Shown in pieces: positions 1 through 5,923 of a stretch of 6,399 nucleotides of DNA; positions within the stretch are counted from its first letter, which is position 1, and the number at the start of each line of letters is the position of its first letter. Source of the DNA: Legionellaceae bacterium (GTDB taxonomy: Bacteria > Pseudomonadota > Gammaproteobacteria > Legionellales > Legionellaceae); NCBI GenBank assembly GCA_947470005.1, contig CANISA010000093.1:1-6399 (forward strand), given 5' to 3'. Under the pieces are notes generated by a model. It did no database searches. It was given only the letters and a program-made list of their open reading frames with translations, and was not told where the DNA came from. Both the position numbers and the translations under genes were made by a program.

Positions 1-716
1 CTTTCCAAGCTTCGTTTAAACCCAATAGCAGCCATGGTGATGAGTCCCACAGCATAAAGCCCATAGAAATGAACAAATGAACTGAACGCCATGAGCACTT
101 GGGTCATGGGAGGGAGTGCTTGACCGCTGCTGTTGAACACATCAATGATTTTTGGCACGACAAAAGCAAGCAAAAACCCAATAATAGAGGCGGACACCAC
201 GATCATCAGGGAGGGATAAATGAGGGCTTGTTGGATTTTTTGCCGGGTCTGTTGCTGATACTCTGTGTAATCGGCTAACTTCTCTAAAACCATGTCCAAT
301 CGTCCCGTTTGTTCACCGGCGGCAATCGTTGCTCGGTAGAGTTCAGGGAAAGCTTGAGGCGCATCGCCCATGGCCTGTGCCAGGCCATAACCCTCTAATA
401 CCTTGGCGCGCACACTAAAGATGAGTTGACGAACTGACGGTTTGGTTGATTGCTCACTGACGCCGCGTAATGCCTCCTCCAGAGGGATCCCTGCGGCGAG
501 CAGGGTGGCTAATTGGCGGGTTAACAGCGATAAGTCTTGTGCCGAAAACGAGTGTTTCTGTTTTTTTCGTGTGGATTTTTTGAACGCACTTACTTGAGTT
601 GGAATCAGACCTTGCTCACGGAGCAACTGACGGGCATGGCGCTCAGAGTCCGCCTCGATGACCCCTTTACATGGGCTTCCGGATGTTTTTAGCGCATGGT
701 ATTGGTAGCCGCTCAT
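1..716 (-). CDS. gspF: Type II secretion inner-membrane platform protein GspF (3' end outside window)
   Basis: GspF is the polytopic inner-membrane platform protein of the type II secretion system; it contacts the secretion ATPase GspE and helps assemble the pseudopilus. Reading the minus strand from ATG at 716 gives 238 uninterrupted codons, about 60 percent of the usual length of roughly 400. The N-terminus starts MSGYQYHALKTSG and continues with EADSERHARQLLREQGLIP (residues 21-39), the hallmark GspF opening. The first GspF domain includes LLTRQLATLLAAGIPLEEAL (64-83) and AAGEQTGRLDMVLEKLADY (132-150). The first membrane segment is about 169-188, followed by VVPKI, and a second begins near 212. 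A lysine/arginine-rich linker lies at 46-54. An in-frame stop upstream with no other start codon between supports ATG 716, although its ribosome site is weak. It is transcribed away from glnA. A pilus PilC homologue is the alternative, but the N-terminus fits GspF better. Confidence 0.93.
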   Translation of the reverse strand, partial: MSGYQYHALKTSGSPCKGVIEADSERHARQLLREQGLIPTQVSAFKKSTRKKQKHSFSAQDLSLLTRQLATLLAAGIPLEEALRGVSEQSTKPSVRQLIFSVRAKVLEGYGLAQAMGDAPQAFPELYRATIAAGEQTGRLDMVLEKLADYTEYQQQTRQKIQQALIYPSLMIVVSASIIGFLLAFVVPKIIDVFNSSGQALPPMTQVLMAFSSFVHFYGLYAVGLITMAAIGFKRSLE

Positions 717-744
717 GATGGGTAGGTTAACTTCACGTATGGGT

Positions 745-790
745 TATCGTAATGAGTCTAATCTATTGGGTTTCAGATGTCATTACGGTA
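745..790. repeat. Imperfect 11-bp inverted repeat in the gspF-glnA divergent gap
   Basis: TATCGTAATGA at 745-755 is the reverse complement of TCATTACGGTA at 780-790 except for one position; the inner 8 bp (748-755 and 780-787) match perfectly. The arms are separated by 24 bases, with centres 35 bp apart. The dyad lies between the gspF start and the glnA ribosome site and overlaps the candidate glnA promoter, so it could be a two-site operator for either gene. No known regulator was recognised, and a chance dyad is possible. Confidence 0.4.
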
Positions 791-794
791 CACT
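766..794 (+). promoter_or_regulatory. Candidate sigma-70 type promoter for glnA (weak)
   Basis: TTGGGT (766-771, 3 of 6 consensus bases) and TACACT (789-794, 4 of 6) are spaced by 17 bases, placing a start near position 801 and leaving a leader of only about 20 bases before the glnA start. No convincing sigma-54 (-24/-12) element, as used at enterobacterial glnA, was seen in the 107-base gap. The match is weak and is inference only. Confidence 0.25.
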
Positions 795-810
795 TGCCTG
801 GGTTTAATTC

Positions 811-817
811 AAGGAGG
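811..817 (+). promoter_or_regulatory. Strong Shine-Dalgarno site fixing the glnA start
   Basis: AAGGAGG lies 6 bases before ATG 824 and 3 bases before ATG 821. It rules out the in-frame ATG at 752, which would place this site inside the coding sequence and add a leader unlike glutamine synthetase. ATG 824 has the better spacing; ATG 821 and ATG 830 are possible alternatives. Confidence 0.85.
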
Positions 818-823
818 TGGATG

Positions 824-2233
824 ATGGGTATGAGTAAGGTGCGTGCGGCGATTGATAAACACGAAGCAAGGTTTATTGATTTGCGTTTTACAGACACATT
901 GGGCAAAGAACAACACATCACGATTCCGGTCTCGTCAATTGATGATGATTTTGCTGAAAGTGGGAAAATGATCGATGGTTCATCATTTAAAGGTTGGCAG
1001 AAAATACACCAGTCTGACTTGGCTCTACTCCCTGATTTAGACACGATTTTGCCGGATCCTTTTTATCAAGACAGCACGTTGTTTATTCGTTGCAACGTGG
1101 TTGATCCACAAACCATGCTTGGGTATGACCGCGATCCGCGTTCAATCGCGCAACGCGCAGAAGCCTACCTTCAGTCCACCGGTATTGCCGATCAAGCCTT
1201 GTTTGGGCCTGAGCCTGAATTTTTTCTGTTTGATGATGTTCGTTGGGAAACAAACATCAGTGGCTCGTTTTATAAAATTGATTCTGACGAAGCCCAATGG
1301 AACTCAGGTAAAGCCATGGAGGGAGGAAACACAGGTCATCGTCCTGGGATCAAAGGCGGGTATTTTCCTGTGCCACCGGTTGATTCATCACAAGATATTC
1401 GTTCAGCCATGTCTGAAACCCTGGAAGCCTTGGGGATTGTGGTTGAGGCACATCATCATGAAGTCGCAACAGCGAACCAATGTGAAATTGCGACTCGTTT
1501 TAATACATTAACTAAAAAAGCAGATGAGCTACAGATTTTAAAATACGTGGTTCATAATGTCGCACACAATCACGGTAAAACAGCAACGTTTATGCCCAAA
1601 CCGTTGGTTGGCGATAATGGCAGCGGTATGCATTGCCATCAATCACTCACAAAAGACGGCGTGAATTTATTTGCAGGTGATCAATACGCAGGTCTGTCTG
1701 AAACAGCGCTGTATTATATTGGGGGTATTATTAAGCATGCGCGTGCATTGAATGCCTTGACTAACCCCGCAACCAACAGCTATAAACGACTCGTACCCGG
1801 GTTTGAAGCACCGGTTTTGTTGGCTTACTCGGCGCGAAATCGTTCCGCATCGATTCGGATTCCTCACGTGAGCAATCCCAAAGGTCGCCGTATTGAAGTT
1901 CGTTTCCCTGATCCCATGGCTAATCCTTACTTGGCGTTCACAGCCATGATGATGGCTGGCTTGGATGGGATTCAGAAGAAAATTCATCCGGGGCAGCCTA
2001 TCGACAAAGATTTATACGATTTGCCACCTGAAGAGTTGATTGATGTCCCGACGGTTGCGAGTTCACTCGAGCAAGCCGTTGAGCATTTGCAGCGGGATCA
2101 TGACTTTTTACTTCAAGGGGATGTGTTTAGTAAAGATTTCCTTCAAAGCTACATTGCCTTACGTGAGATGGATATTGCCTACGTTCGAAGTCTGGTTCAC
2201 CCGGCTGAGTTTGAATTATATTACAGTCAGTGA
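824..2233 (+). CDS. glnA: Glutamine synthetase, type I (GSI-beta, adenylylatable)
   Basis: This cytoplasmic dodecameric enzyme makes glutamine from glutamate, ammonia and ATP, the main entry of ammonia into metabolism. The reading frame gives 469 residues from ATG 824, matching my recollection of the E. coli length. Family landmarks are all present: DGSS with Asp51 (ammonium-site loop), PEPEFFLFD with metal ligands Glu130 and Glu132, HHHEVAT, DNGSGMHCH with His270, and NRSASIRIP. The protein ends FELYYSQ. Tyr398 in LYDLPPEE is the site adenylylated by GlnE in this subfamily, so control by GlnE/PII is expected from family knowledge, although those genes are not here. The start was chosen from the ribosome site at 811-817 and alignment to the family N-terminus (HEARFIDLRFTDT). 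It is divergent from gspF and is not followed by ntrB/ntrC, unlike the enteric glnALG operon. No frameshift or missing catalytic residue was seen. Confidence 0.98.
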   Translation: MGMSKVRAAIDKHEARFIDLRFTDTLGKEQHITIPVSSIDDDFAESGKMIDGSSFKGWQKIHQSDLALLPDLDTILPDPFYQDSTLFIRCNVVDPQTMLGYDRDPRSIAQRAEAYLQSTGIADQALFGPEPEFFLFDDVRWETNISGSFYKIDSDEAQWNSGKAMEGGNTGHRPGIKGGYFPVPPVDSSQDIRSAMSETLEALGIVVEAHHHEVATANQCEIATRFNTLTKKADELQILKYVVHNVAHNHGKTATFMPKPLVGDNGSGMHCHQSLTKDGVNLFAGDQYAGLSETALYYIGGIIKHARALNALTNPATNSYKRLVPGFEAPVLLAYSARNRSASIRIPHVSNPKGRRIEVRFPDPMANPYLAFTAMMMAGLDGIQKKIHPGQPIDKDLYDLPPEELIDVPTVASSLEQAVEHLQRDHDFLLQGDVFSKDFLQSYIALREMDIAYVRSLVHPAEFELYYSQ

Positions 2234-2239
2234 GTTGTT

Positions 2240-2303
2240 CTAGATTAATTCGCGCTCTTTTTGTCTAAAGTTAAGTCATTTTTGGCCGTTAAATAGATTA
2301 ACT
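2240..2303. repeat. Short direct repeat pair and dyad downstream of glnA
   Basis: CTAGATTAATT (2240-2250) and ATAGATTAACT (2293-2303) agree at 9 of 11 positions, sharing TAGATTAA, with starts 53 bases apart. The second copy is part of a dyad, GTTAA-N5-TTAAC, at 2288-2302. The 99-base gap between glnA and the next gene is AT-rich, so short matches of this sort can arise by chance. It holds no convincing hairpin-plus-T-run terminator. Confidence 0.3.
2271..2299 (+). promoter_or_regulatory. Candidate weak promoter for the 91-residue gene
   Basis: TTAAGT (2271-2276, 3 of 6) and TAGATT (2294-2299, 4 of 6) are spaced by 17 bases. The -10 candidate falls inside the GTTAA-N5-TTAAC dyad at 2288-2302. 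The gene may instead be read through from glnA, since no terminator separates them. Confidence 0.2.
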
Positions 2304-2332
2304 AGCATGACTGCTGGACTCAGGGGGTACGT

Positions 2333-2608
2333 ATGGACATTATTTTTCAAGGTCGGCACGACAGTAGCCAAGCAGGTGAGAGCTTGCTTGGCGTGATTCG
2401 CTTGTTAAAGGAGCGCTATCATATTGAGACCTTTCGAGAAATGCATTTATCGGTGACCTTGGTGGATGAGGTAGGGGAAGATGTTGAGTTGGTCGACAGT
2501 GAAACCGACGAGTCCTACCGCGTGCTTGAAGTGTGTCGTGATCATCATGAATCACCGCGACGTGTTGGCCGCCCTGGATTAAAATTAGTTATCGATAACA
2601 CGCGCTAA
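2333..2608 (+). CDS. Small conserved-looking hypothetical protein, 91 residues
   Basis: I do not recognise a named family. The case for a real gene is an AGGGGG ribosome site (2322-2327) 5 bases before ATG 2333, placement between genes on the same strand with no overlap, and a composition typical of a folded soluble protein. The pattern suggests a short strand (DIIFQG, residues 2-7), an amphipathic helix (about 11-29, ending LLKERY), a strand (HLSVTLV, 38-44), an acidic stretch (45-60, nine of sixteen residues Asp or Glu), another strand (YRVLEV, 62-67), a basic segment (RRVGR, 76-80) and a final strand (LKLVID, 83-88). It has no signal peptide, membrane segment or cysteine cluster (one Cys only). 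The charge split, acidic middle and basic tail, might suit a small binding or regulatory protein, but that is speculation. It may be co-transcribed with glnA or have its own weak promoter. Confidence 0.78.
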   Translation: MDIIFQGRHDSSQAGESLLGVIRLLKERYHIETFREMHLSVTLVDEVGEDVELVDSETDESYRVLEVCRDHHESPRRVGRPGLKLVIDNTR

Positions 2609-2615
2609 AATCAAG

Positions 2616-2643
2616 TTGCCTAAACGCGAAGATATGACATACT
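2616..2643 (+). promoter_or_regulatory. Candidate extended -10 promoter for the 224-residue gene
   Basis: TTGCCT (2616-2621, 4 of 6) and CATACT (2638-2643, 4 of 6) are spaced by 16 bases, and TGA at 2635-2637 supplies the TGn extension immediately before the -10 hexamer. Transcription would begin near 2650, leaving a leader of about 20 bases. The match is moderate and unconfirmed. Confidence 0.3.
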
Positions 2644-2664
2644 CAATCATGAAAATGAATGGGA

Positions 2665-2679
2665 CTCATTATGAATGAG
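2665..2679 (+). repeat. 6-bp perfect inverted repeat centred on a start codon
   Basis: CTCATT (2665-2670) and AATGAG (2674-2679) are exact reverse complements flanking ATG 2671-2673, so in RNA a small hairpin could show the start codon in its loop. The left arm could instead pair with AATGA at 2654-2658. The stem is short and mostly A-U, so its stability is doubtful. Confidence 0.35.
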
Positions 2680-3345
2680 AAAAAAATGGACAGCGGTTTC
2701 GCGACGTGGTTTTCAACCTACGGGTCGTTGACAGCAGAACGTGTTCTGGAGCACTTTGATATTCGGTTGCCGCACGAGACGATGGTAGCGGCACTGAAGA
2801 ATGCCGGCAGTATTTATTTTAATGTACTACGTGTACCCATGATGAATATTTTTAACGGGATTATTCTTCAACAAGCGTATGATTACCAAGTGTATGCACA
2901 AAAGCTATTTATTGATTACCGGTTGTCGCCGGAGTATGCCAAAGAGCCCGATGCGCCTGGTGCGAGCACACGAGAGGAGTTGGACGAGCAATATAATAAA
3001 TTGTTGGAGCTGGGAAATGCATTTAACGAACATCAGCTCACGCACTATCGATTAATTTCTGAAAGCCAGGCTTGGCTCATTGGTTGCATTGGTCAATTAG
3101 ACAATCCTACGGTAGATATAAATACGTTGAATAACGACTCCCAGTTTAAAGAAAAGCTCACTCAGTTTGTCGAGCGATCAAACGAGATAGCCATTACGTT
3201 TCGTAGTTACCGGAGCCAATTTTACGACATGATTCTCCGTATAACGGAGCGATTAGGTTGCCTCTCGGATTATCATTTTAACTTTGAGCAAACAGATAAA
3301 GAGCGAGAGTCGCTGCATTTTGATGATAAAATTGGCGGAGTTTGA
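2671..3345 (+). CDS. Hypothetical protein, 224 residues, probably helical and cytoplasmic
   Basis: I do not recognise this family. The 224-codon frame is intact and fills the space between its neighbours. ATG 2671 is preferred: GGGA at 2661-2664 is 6 bases upstream, although weak. ATG 2659 (four residues longer) and ATG 2686 (five shorter) cannot be excluded. No signal peptide or clear membrane segment is visible. Residues 36-83 include an aromatic and asparagine-rich hydrophobic section (IYFNVLRVPMMNIFNGIILQ, 48-67) followed by AYDYQVYAQKLFIDYRL. A proline/charged break at about 86-98 (SPEYAKEPDAPG) leads into further helical-looking segments (about 100-142 and 155-207), and the tail is polar and acidic (EQTDKERESLHFDD). 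These features suggest an all-alpha two-lobed protein. It lies between glnA and the tRNA-function cluster with its own candidate promoter; neither neighbour points to a specific role. Confidence 0.83.
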   Translation: MNEKKMDSGFATWFSTYGSLTAERVLEHFDIRLPHETMVAALKNAGSIYFNVLRVPMMNIFNGIILQQAYDYQVYAQKLFIDYRLSPEYAKEPDAPGASTREELDEQYNKLLELGNAFNEHQLTHYRLISESQAWLIGCIGQLDNPTVDINTLNNDSQFKEKLTQFVERSNEIAITFRSYRSQFYDMILRITERLGCLSDYHFNFEQTDKERESLHFDDKIGGV

Positions 3346-3384
3346 GATAAGTAGGGGCAACCCTGGCTGATGGCGCGCTCGCCC

Positions 3385-3411
3385 TGGACAAATTGAGCAT
3401 GGTGGTATACA
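3385..3411 (+). promoter_or_regulatory. Candidate extended -10 promoter for truA-glnS-cysS
   Basis: TGGACA (3385-3390, 5 of 6 to TTGACA) precedes TATACA (3406-3411, 4 of 6) by 15 bases, and TGG at 3403-3405 provides a TGn extended -10. The short spacer is offset by the extended -10, which can lower the need for a -35. Transcription would start near 3418, about 20 bases before the truA start at 3438; this would make an ATG 3426 start unlikely to have a ribosome site. It would drive the whole tRNA-function cluster. Confidence 0.4.
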
Positions 3412-3437
3412 TTTCCTGTTTTTAGATGGGATCGGAC

Positions 3438-4235
3438 ATGCGGATTGCCTTGGTGGTCGAGTACGATGGAAGCCAATATTACGGCTGGCAATCTCAAACG
3501 GGTTTACGGACGGTGCAACATGCGTTAGAGCAGGCGCTAGGTCATGTTGCTAACCATGATATTAGTCTTGTTTGTGCGGGGCGAACGGATACCGGCGTTC
3601 ATGCAACGCATCAAGTGGTTCATTTTGACTCTGAAAAAGAGCGCAGCATGCGCGCATGGATTCATGGGGCCAATTCATTCCTACCGAAAGATGTCTGTGT
3701 TAAATGGGGCAAAGAGATCCCACCGCATTTTCATGCACGGTATTCAGCGATCGCTCGGCGCTACCGTTACGTCGTTTATAATGGTCCCATTCGTCCGAGT
3801 TTATTGCGTTGCAACGTCACGTGGCAGTATCAACAACTTAACCACCGTGTGATGCATGACGCCGCCCAAATCTTACTGGGGGAGCAAGATTTTACCTCTT
3901 TTCGCTCCGTGGAGTGCCAATCTAAAACGCCGATGAGGCATGTGCAGGCGATTCAAGTCTGGCGTAAAGGCGACCTGGTGGTCATGGATATTTCGGCGAA
4001 TGCTTTTTTGCACCACATGGTGAGAAACATTGCCGGTGTGTTGATGGCAGTCGGTTCTGGTCGACGATCGGTCCCTTGGGTGGGCGAAGTGCTTCTTGCA
4101 AAAGATAGAAAAATGGGTGCAGAAACCGCACCACCGTATGGCCTTTATTTGGTTGGTGTGACCTATCCCCCAGAATTTAACATCATTGCGCCAAGCCAAG
4201 GGCCTTTGTTTTTTCAGGAGTCTTTAACAAAATGA
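3438..4235 (+). CDS. truA: tRNA pseudouridine(38-40) synthase TruA
   Basis: TruA converts uridines 38, 39 and 40 in the anticodon stem-loop of many tRNAs to pseudouridine, in the cytoplasm as a homodimer. From ATG 3438 it has 265 residues, close to the E. coli protein. The opening VEYDGSQYYGWQ (7-18), the catalytic loop CAGRTDTGVHA with nucleophile Asp51, FHARYSAIARRYRY, the DFTSFR and CQSKTP segments, and NAFLHHMVRN (188-197) are all family landmarks; the end (GPLFFQES) also matches. ATG 3438 is chosen because GGGA at 3428-3431 can serve as ribosome site 6 bases upstream, and the family opening follows at once; ATG 3426 would add four residues and has no site. Its stop overlaps the glnS start in ATGA, which implies coupled translation. 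The sequence is intact and no active-site change was seen. Confidence 0.97.
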   Translation: MRIALVVEYDGSQYYGWQSQTGLRTVQHALEQALGHVANHDISLVCAGRTDTGVHATHQVVHFDSEKERSMRAWIHGANSFLPKDVCVKWGKEIPPHFHARYSAIARRYRYVVYNGPIRPSLLRCNVTWQYQQLNHRVMHDAAQILLGEQDFTSFRSVECQSKTPMRHVQAIQVWRKGDLVVMDISANAFLHHMVRNIAGVLMAVGSGRRSVPWVGEVLLAKDRKMGAETAPPYGLYLVGVTYPPEFNIIAPSQGPLFFQESLTK

Positions 4236-5908
4236 GTGAAATAGAATCTCGCGATGTGCCGGGGCATTTTATCCATCAACTGATCGTGGATGATTTGAAA
4301 ACGGGGAAGCATCAGGTCGTGGTTACGCGCTTTCCACCGGAACCGAACGGGTATTTACACATCGGCCATGCCAAGTCCATTTGCTTAAACTTTGGATTGG
4401 CGGATGAATTGGGTGGCCGCTGTTATTTACGGTTTGATGACACGAATCCCATCAAAGAAGAAGATGAATTTGTTCAGGCTATTATTGAAGATGTGCGATG
4501 GCTTGGATTTGAATGGTGTGCGATGACGCATTCATCTGATTATTACCAGGCGCTCTATGATTTCGCGGTTCATTTAATCGAACAAGGGTTGGCGTACGTC
4601 GATAGTTTAAGCATGGAGGACATGCGCGCTTATCGAGGCACACTGCAAGAGCCTGGGCGTGAGAGCCCGTTTCGAGGCCGTTCGATTGATGAAAATTTAG
4701 CGCTTTTTCATCGCATGAAAGCGGGAGAATTCCCGGATGGCGACCATGTGTTGCGCGCACGAATTGACATGCAATCCGGCAATATTAATATGCGTGACCC
4801 TGTGTTGTATCGGATTAGACACGTAGCCCATCAGCGCACGGGCGACGCGTGGTGCATTTATCCAATGTACGATTACGCGCACCCGGTGTCTGACGCGTTG
4901 GAGAAAATAACGCATTCGCTGTGCACCCTTGAGTTTCAAGATCATCGTCCGTTATATAACTGGTTCATCGAGCATTTACCCGTTCCGGCGGTACCTATTC
5001 AGACTGAGTTTGCACGGTTGAATTTATCCCACACGATAACGAGTAAACGTAAATTGCGCGAATTGGTTGATTCAGGTGTCGTTGAGGGGTGGGATGATCC
5101 GCGATTGCCAACCTTGCGAGGCATGCGTAAGCGAGGCTATCCTCCTGCAGCGCTTCGAGAATTTTGTGAACAAATCGGGGTATCAAGAAGTGACTCGGTC
5201 ATTGATATGTCGGTGTTTGAGGCGTGCGTTCGTGATACCTTAAATCTGACTGCGAAACGCGCTTTGTGCGTGTTTGACCCGCTTAAAGTAGTGATCGAAA
5301 ATTATCCTGCTGACACTGTTTTGGCGTTGGAGGTGCCGTTTCACCCCCAGGACGCGTCCATGGGAACCCGCACGCTGCCATTTTCGAACACGTTGTACAT
5401 CGATCGCAGTGATTTTATGTTGGAGCCGACGAAGCAGTATTTTCGACTGTCACCTGGTGCTGAAGTGCGTTTACGGCAAGCCTATGTTATTCGCTGCACA
5501 GACGTTATTTATGATGCCGCGGGTGACGTGGTGGAGCTTCGATGCACCTATGATGACGCGACGTTGGGTAAAAATCCGGTGGATAGGAAAGTCAAAGGCG
5601 TGATTCATTGGGTCTCTGCAGCACAGGCAACGCCTGTTGCCATTATTCAATACGACCGACTGTTTCATGATGCAAACCCAGGCCGTGAAGAGGATTTTAT
5701 GCGGTTTTTAAATCATGACTCGCTGCGTCAATTGAATGGGTATGTGGAGCCATCGGCGGCCTTAGCAGCACTGGGCACCGTTTTTCAGTTTGAGCGGCTG
5801 GGGTATTATGCCGTGAATCAGATTGCAAACGAACAGGTAACAGCGTTTCATCGCGTGGTTGATTTGAAAGACACGTGGGGAAAAATGAGTGACGCGCGTC
5901 CGGCATAA
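4232..5908 (+). CDS. glnS: Glutaminyl-tRNA synthetase
   Basis: This cytoplasmic class Ic enzyme attaches glutamine to tRNA(Gln) using ATP. Its 558 residues are close to E. coli GlnRS. The catalytic Rossmann fold opens with RFPPEPNGYLHIGHAKS, carrying HIGH at 43-46, then LRFDDTNP and the DVRWLGFEW insertion point. GDAWCIYPMYDYAHPVSDALE and THSLCTLEFQDHRPLYNW follow, then the KMSKS-type loop at 269-274 (ITSKRK) with the catalytic Lys272, and VEGWDDPRLPTLRGMRKRGY. The rest is the two-barrel anticodon-binding region, ending FERLGYYAV and LKDTWGKM. The loop has Thr270 where E. coli has Met. It overlaps truA by four bases (ATGA); AGGAG at 4216-4220 is 11 bases upstream, slightly far, so coupling to truA translation is likely. 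GlnRS rather than a GluRS is supported by the PPEPNGYLHIGH opening and the C-terminal barrels. Confidence 0.98.
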   Translation: MSEIESRDVPGHFIHQLIVDDLKTGKHQVVVTRFPPEPNGYLHIGHAKSICLNFGLADELGGRCYLRFDDTNPIKEEDEFVQAIIEDVRWLGFEWCAMTHSSDYYQALYDFAVHLIEQGLAYVDSLSMEDMRAYRGTLQEPGRESPFRGRSIDENLALFHRMKAGEFPDGDHVLRARIDMQSGNINMRDPVLYRIRHVAHQRTGDAWCIYPMYDYAHPVSDALEKITHSLCTLEFQDHRPLYNWFIEHLPVPAVPIQTEFARLNLSHTITSKRKLRELVDSGVVEGWDDPRLPTLRGMRKRGYPPAALREFCEQIGVSRSDSVIDMSVFEACVRDTLNLTAKRALCVFDPLKVVIENYPADTVLALEVPFHPQDASMGTRTLPFSNTLYIDRSDFMLEPTKQYFRLSPGAEVRLRQAYVIRCTDVIYDAAGDVVELRCTYDDATLGKNPVDRKVKGVIHWVSAAQATPVAIIQYDRLFHDANPGREEDFMRFLNHDSLRQLNGYVEPSAALAALGTVFQFERLGYYAVNQIANEQVTAFHRVVDLKDTWGKMSDARPA

Positions 5909-5923
5909 CGTAGGGGGAAGATC

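Noticed and set aside
784..799. Sigma-54 type -24/-12 element before glnA (GGTACACTTGC)
   Set aside because: A GG and a TTGC are present, but their spacing does not fit the required GG-N10-GC layout.
752..823. N-terminal extension of GlnA from ATG 752
   Set aside because: The added residues do not resemble glutamine synthetase, the strong ribosome site at 811-817 would lie inside the gene, and ATG 824 restores the expected length and landmark numbering.
2251..2262. T-run after glnA (CTCTTTTTG) as a terminator
   Set aside because: No GC-rich hairpin lies directly before the T-run.
3353..3383. Possible terminator: AGGG-GCAA-CCCT (3353-3364) and GGCG-CGCT-CGCC (3372-3383) hairpins after the 224-residue gene
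   Set aside because: Each stem is only 4 bp and no run of T follows either one, so this is not a convincing intrinsic terminator.
3873..4199. Antisense open frame of 108 codons inside truA
   Set aside because: It is a shadow of truA: no ribosome site or family resemblance, and truA itself is unambiguous. Other antisense or out-of-frame openings within glnA, glnS and cysS were dismissed for the same reason.
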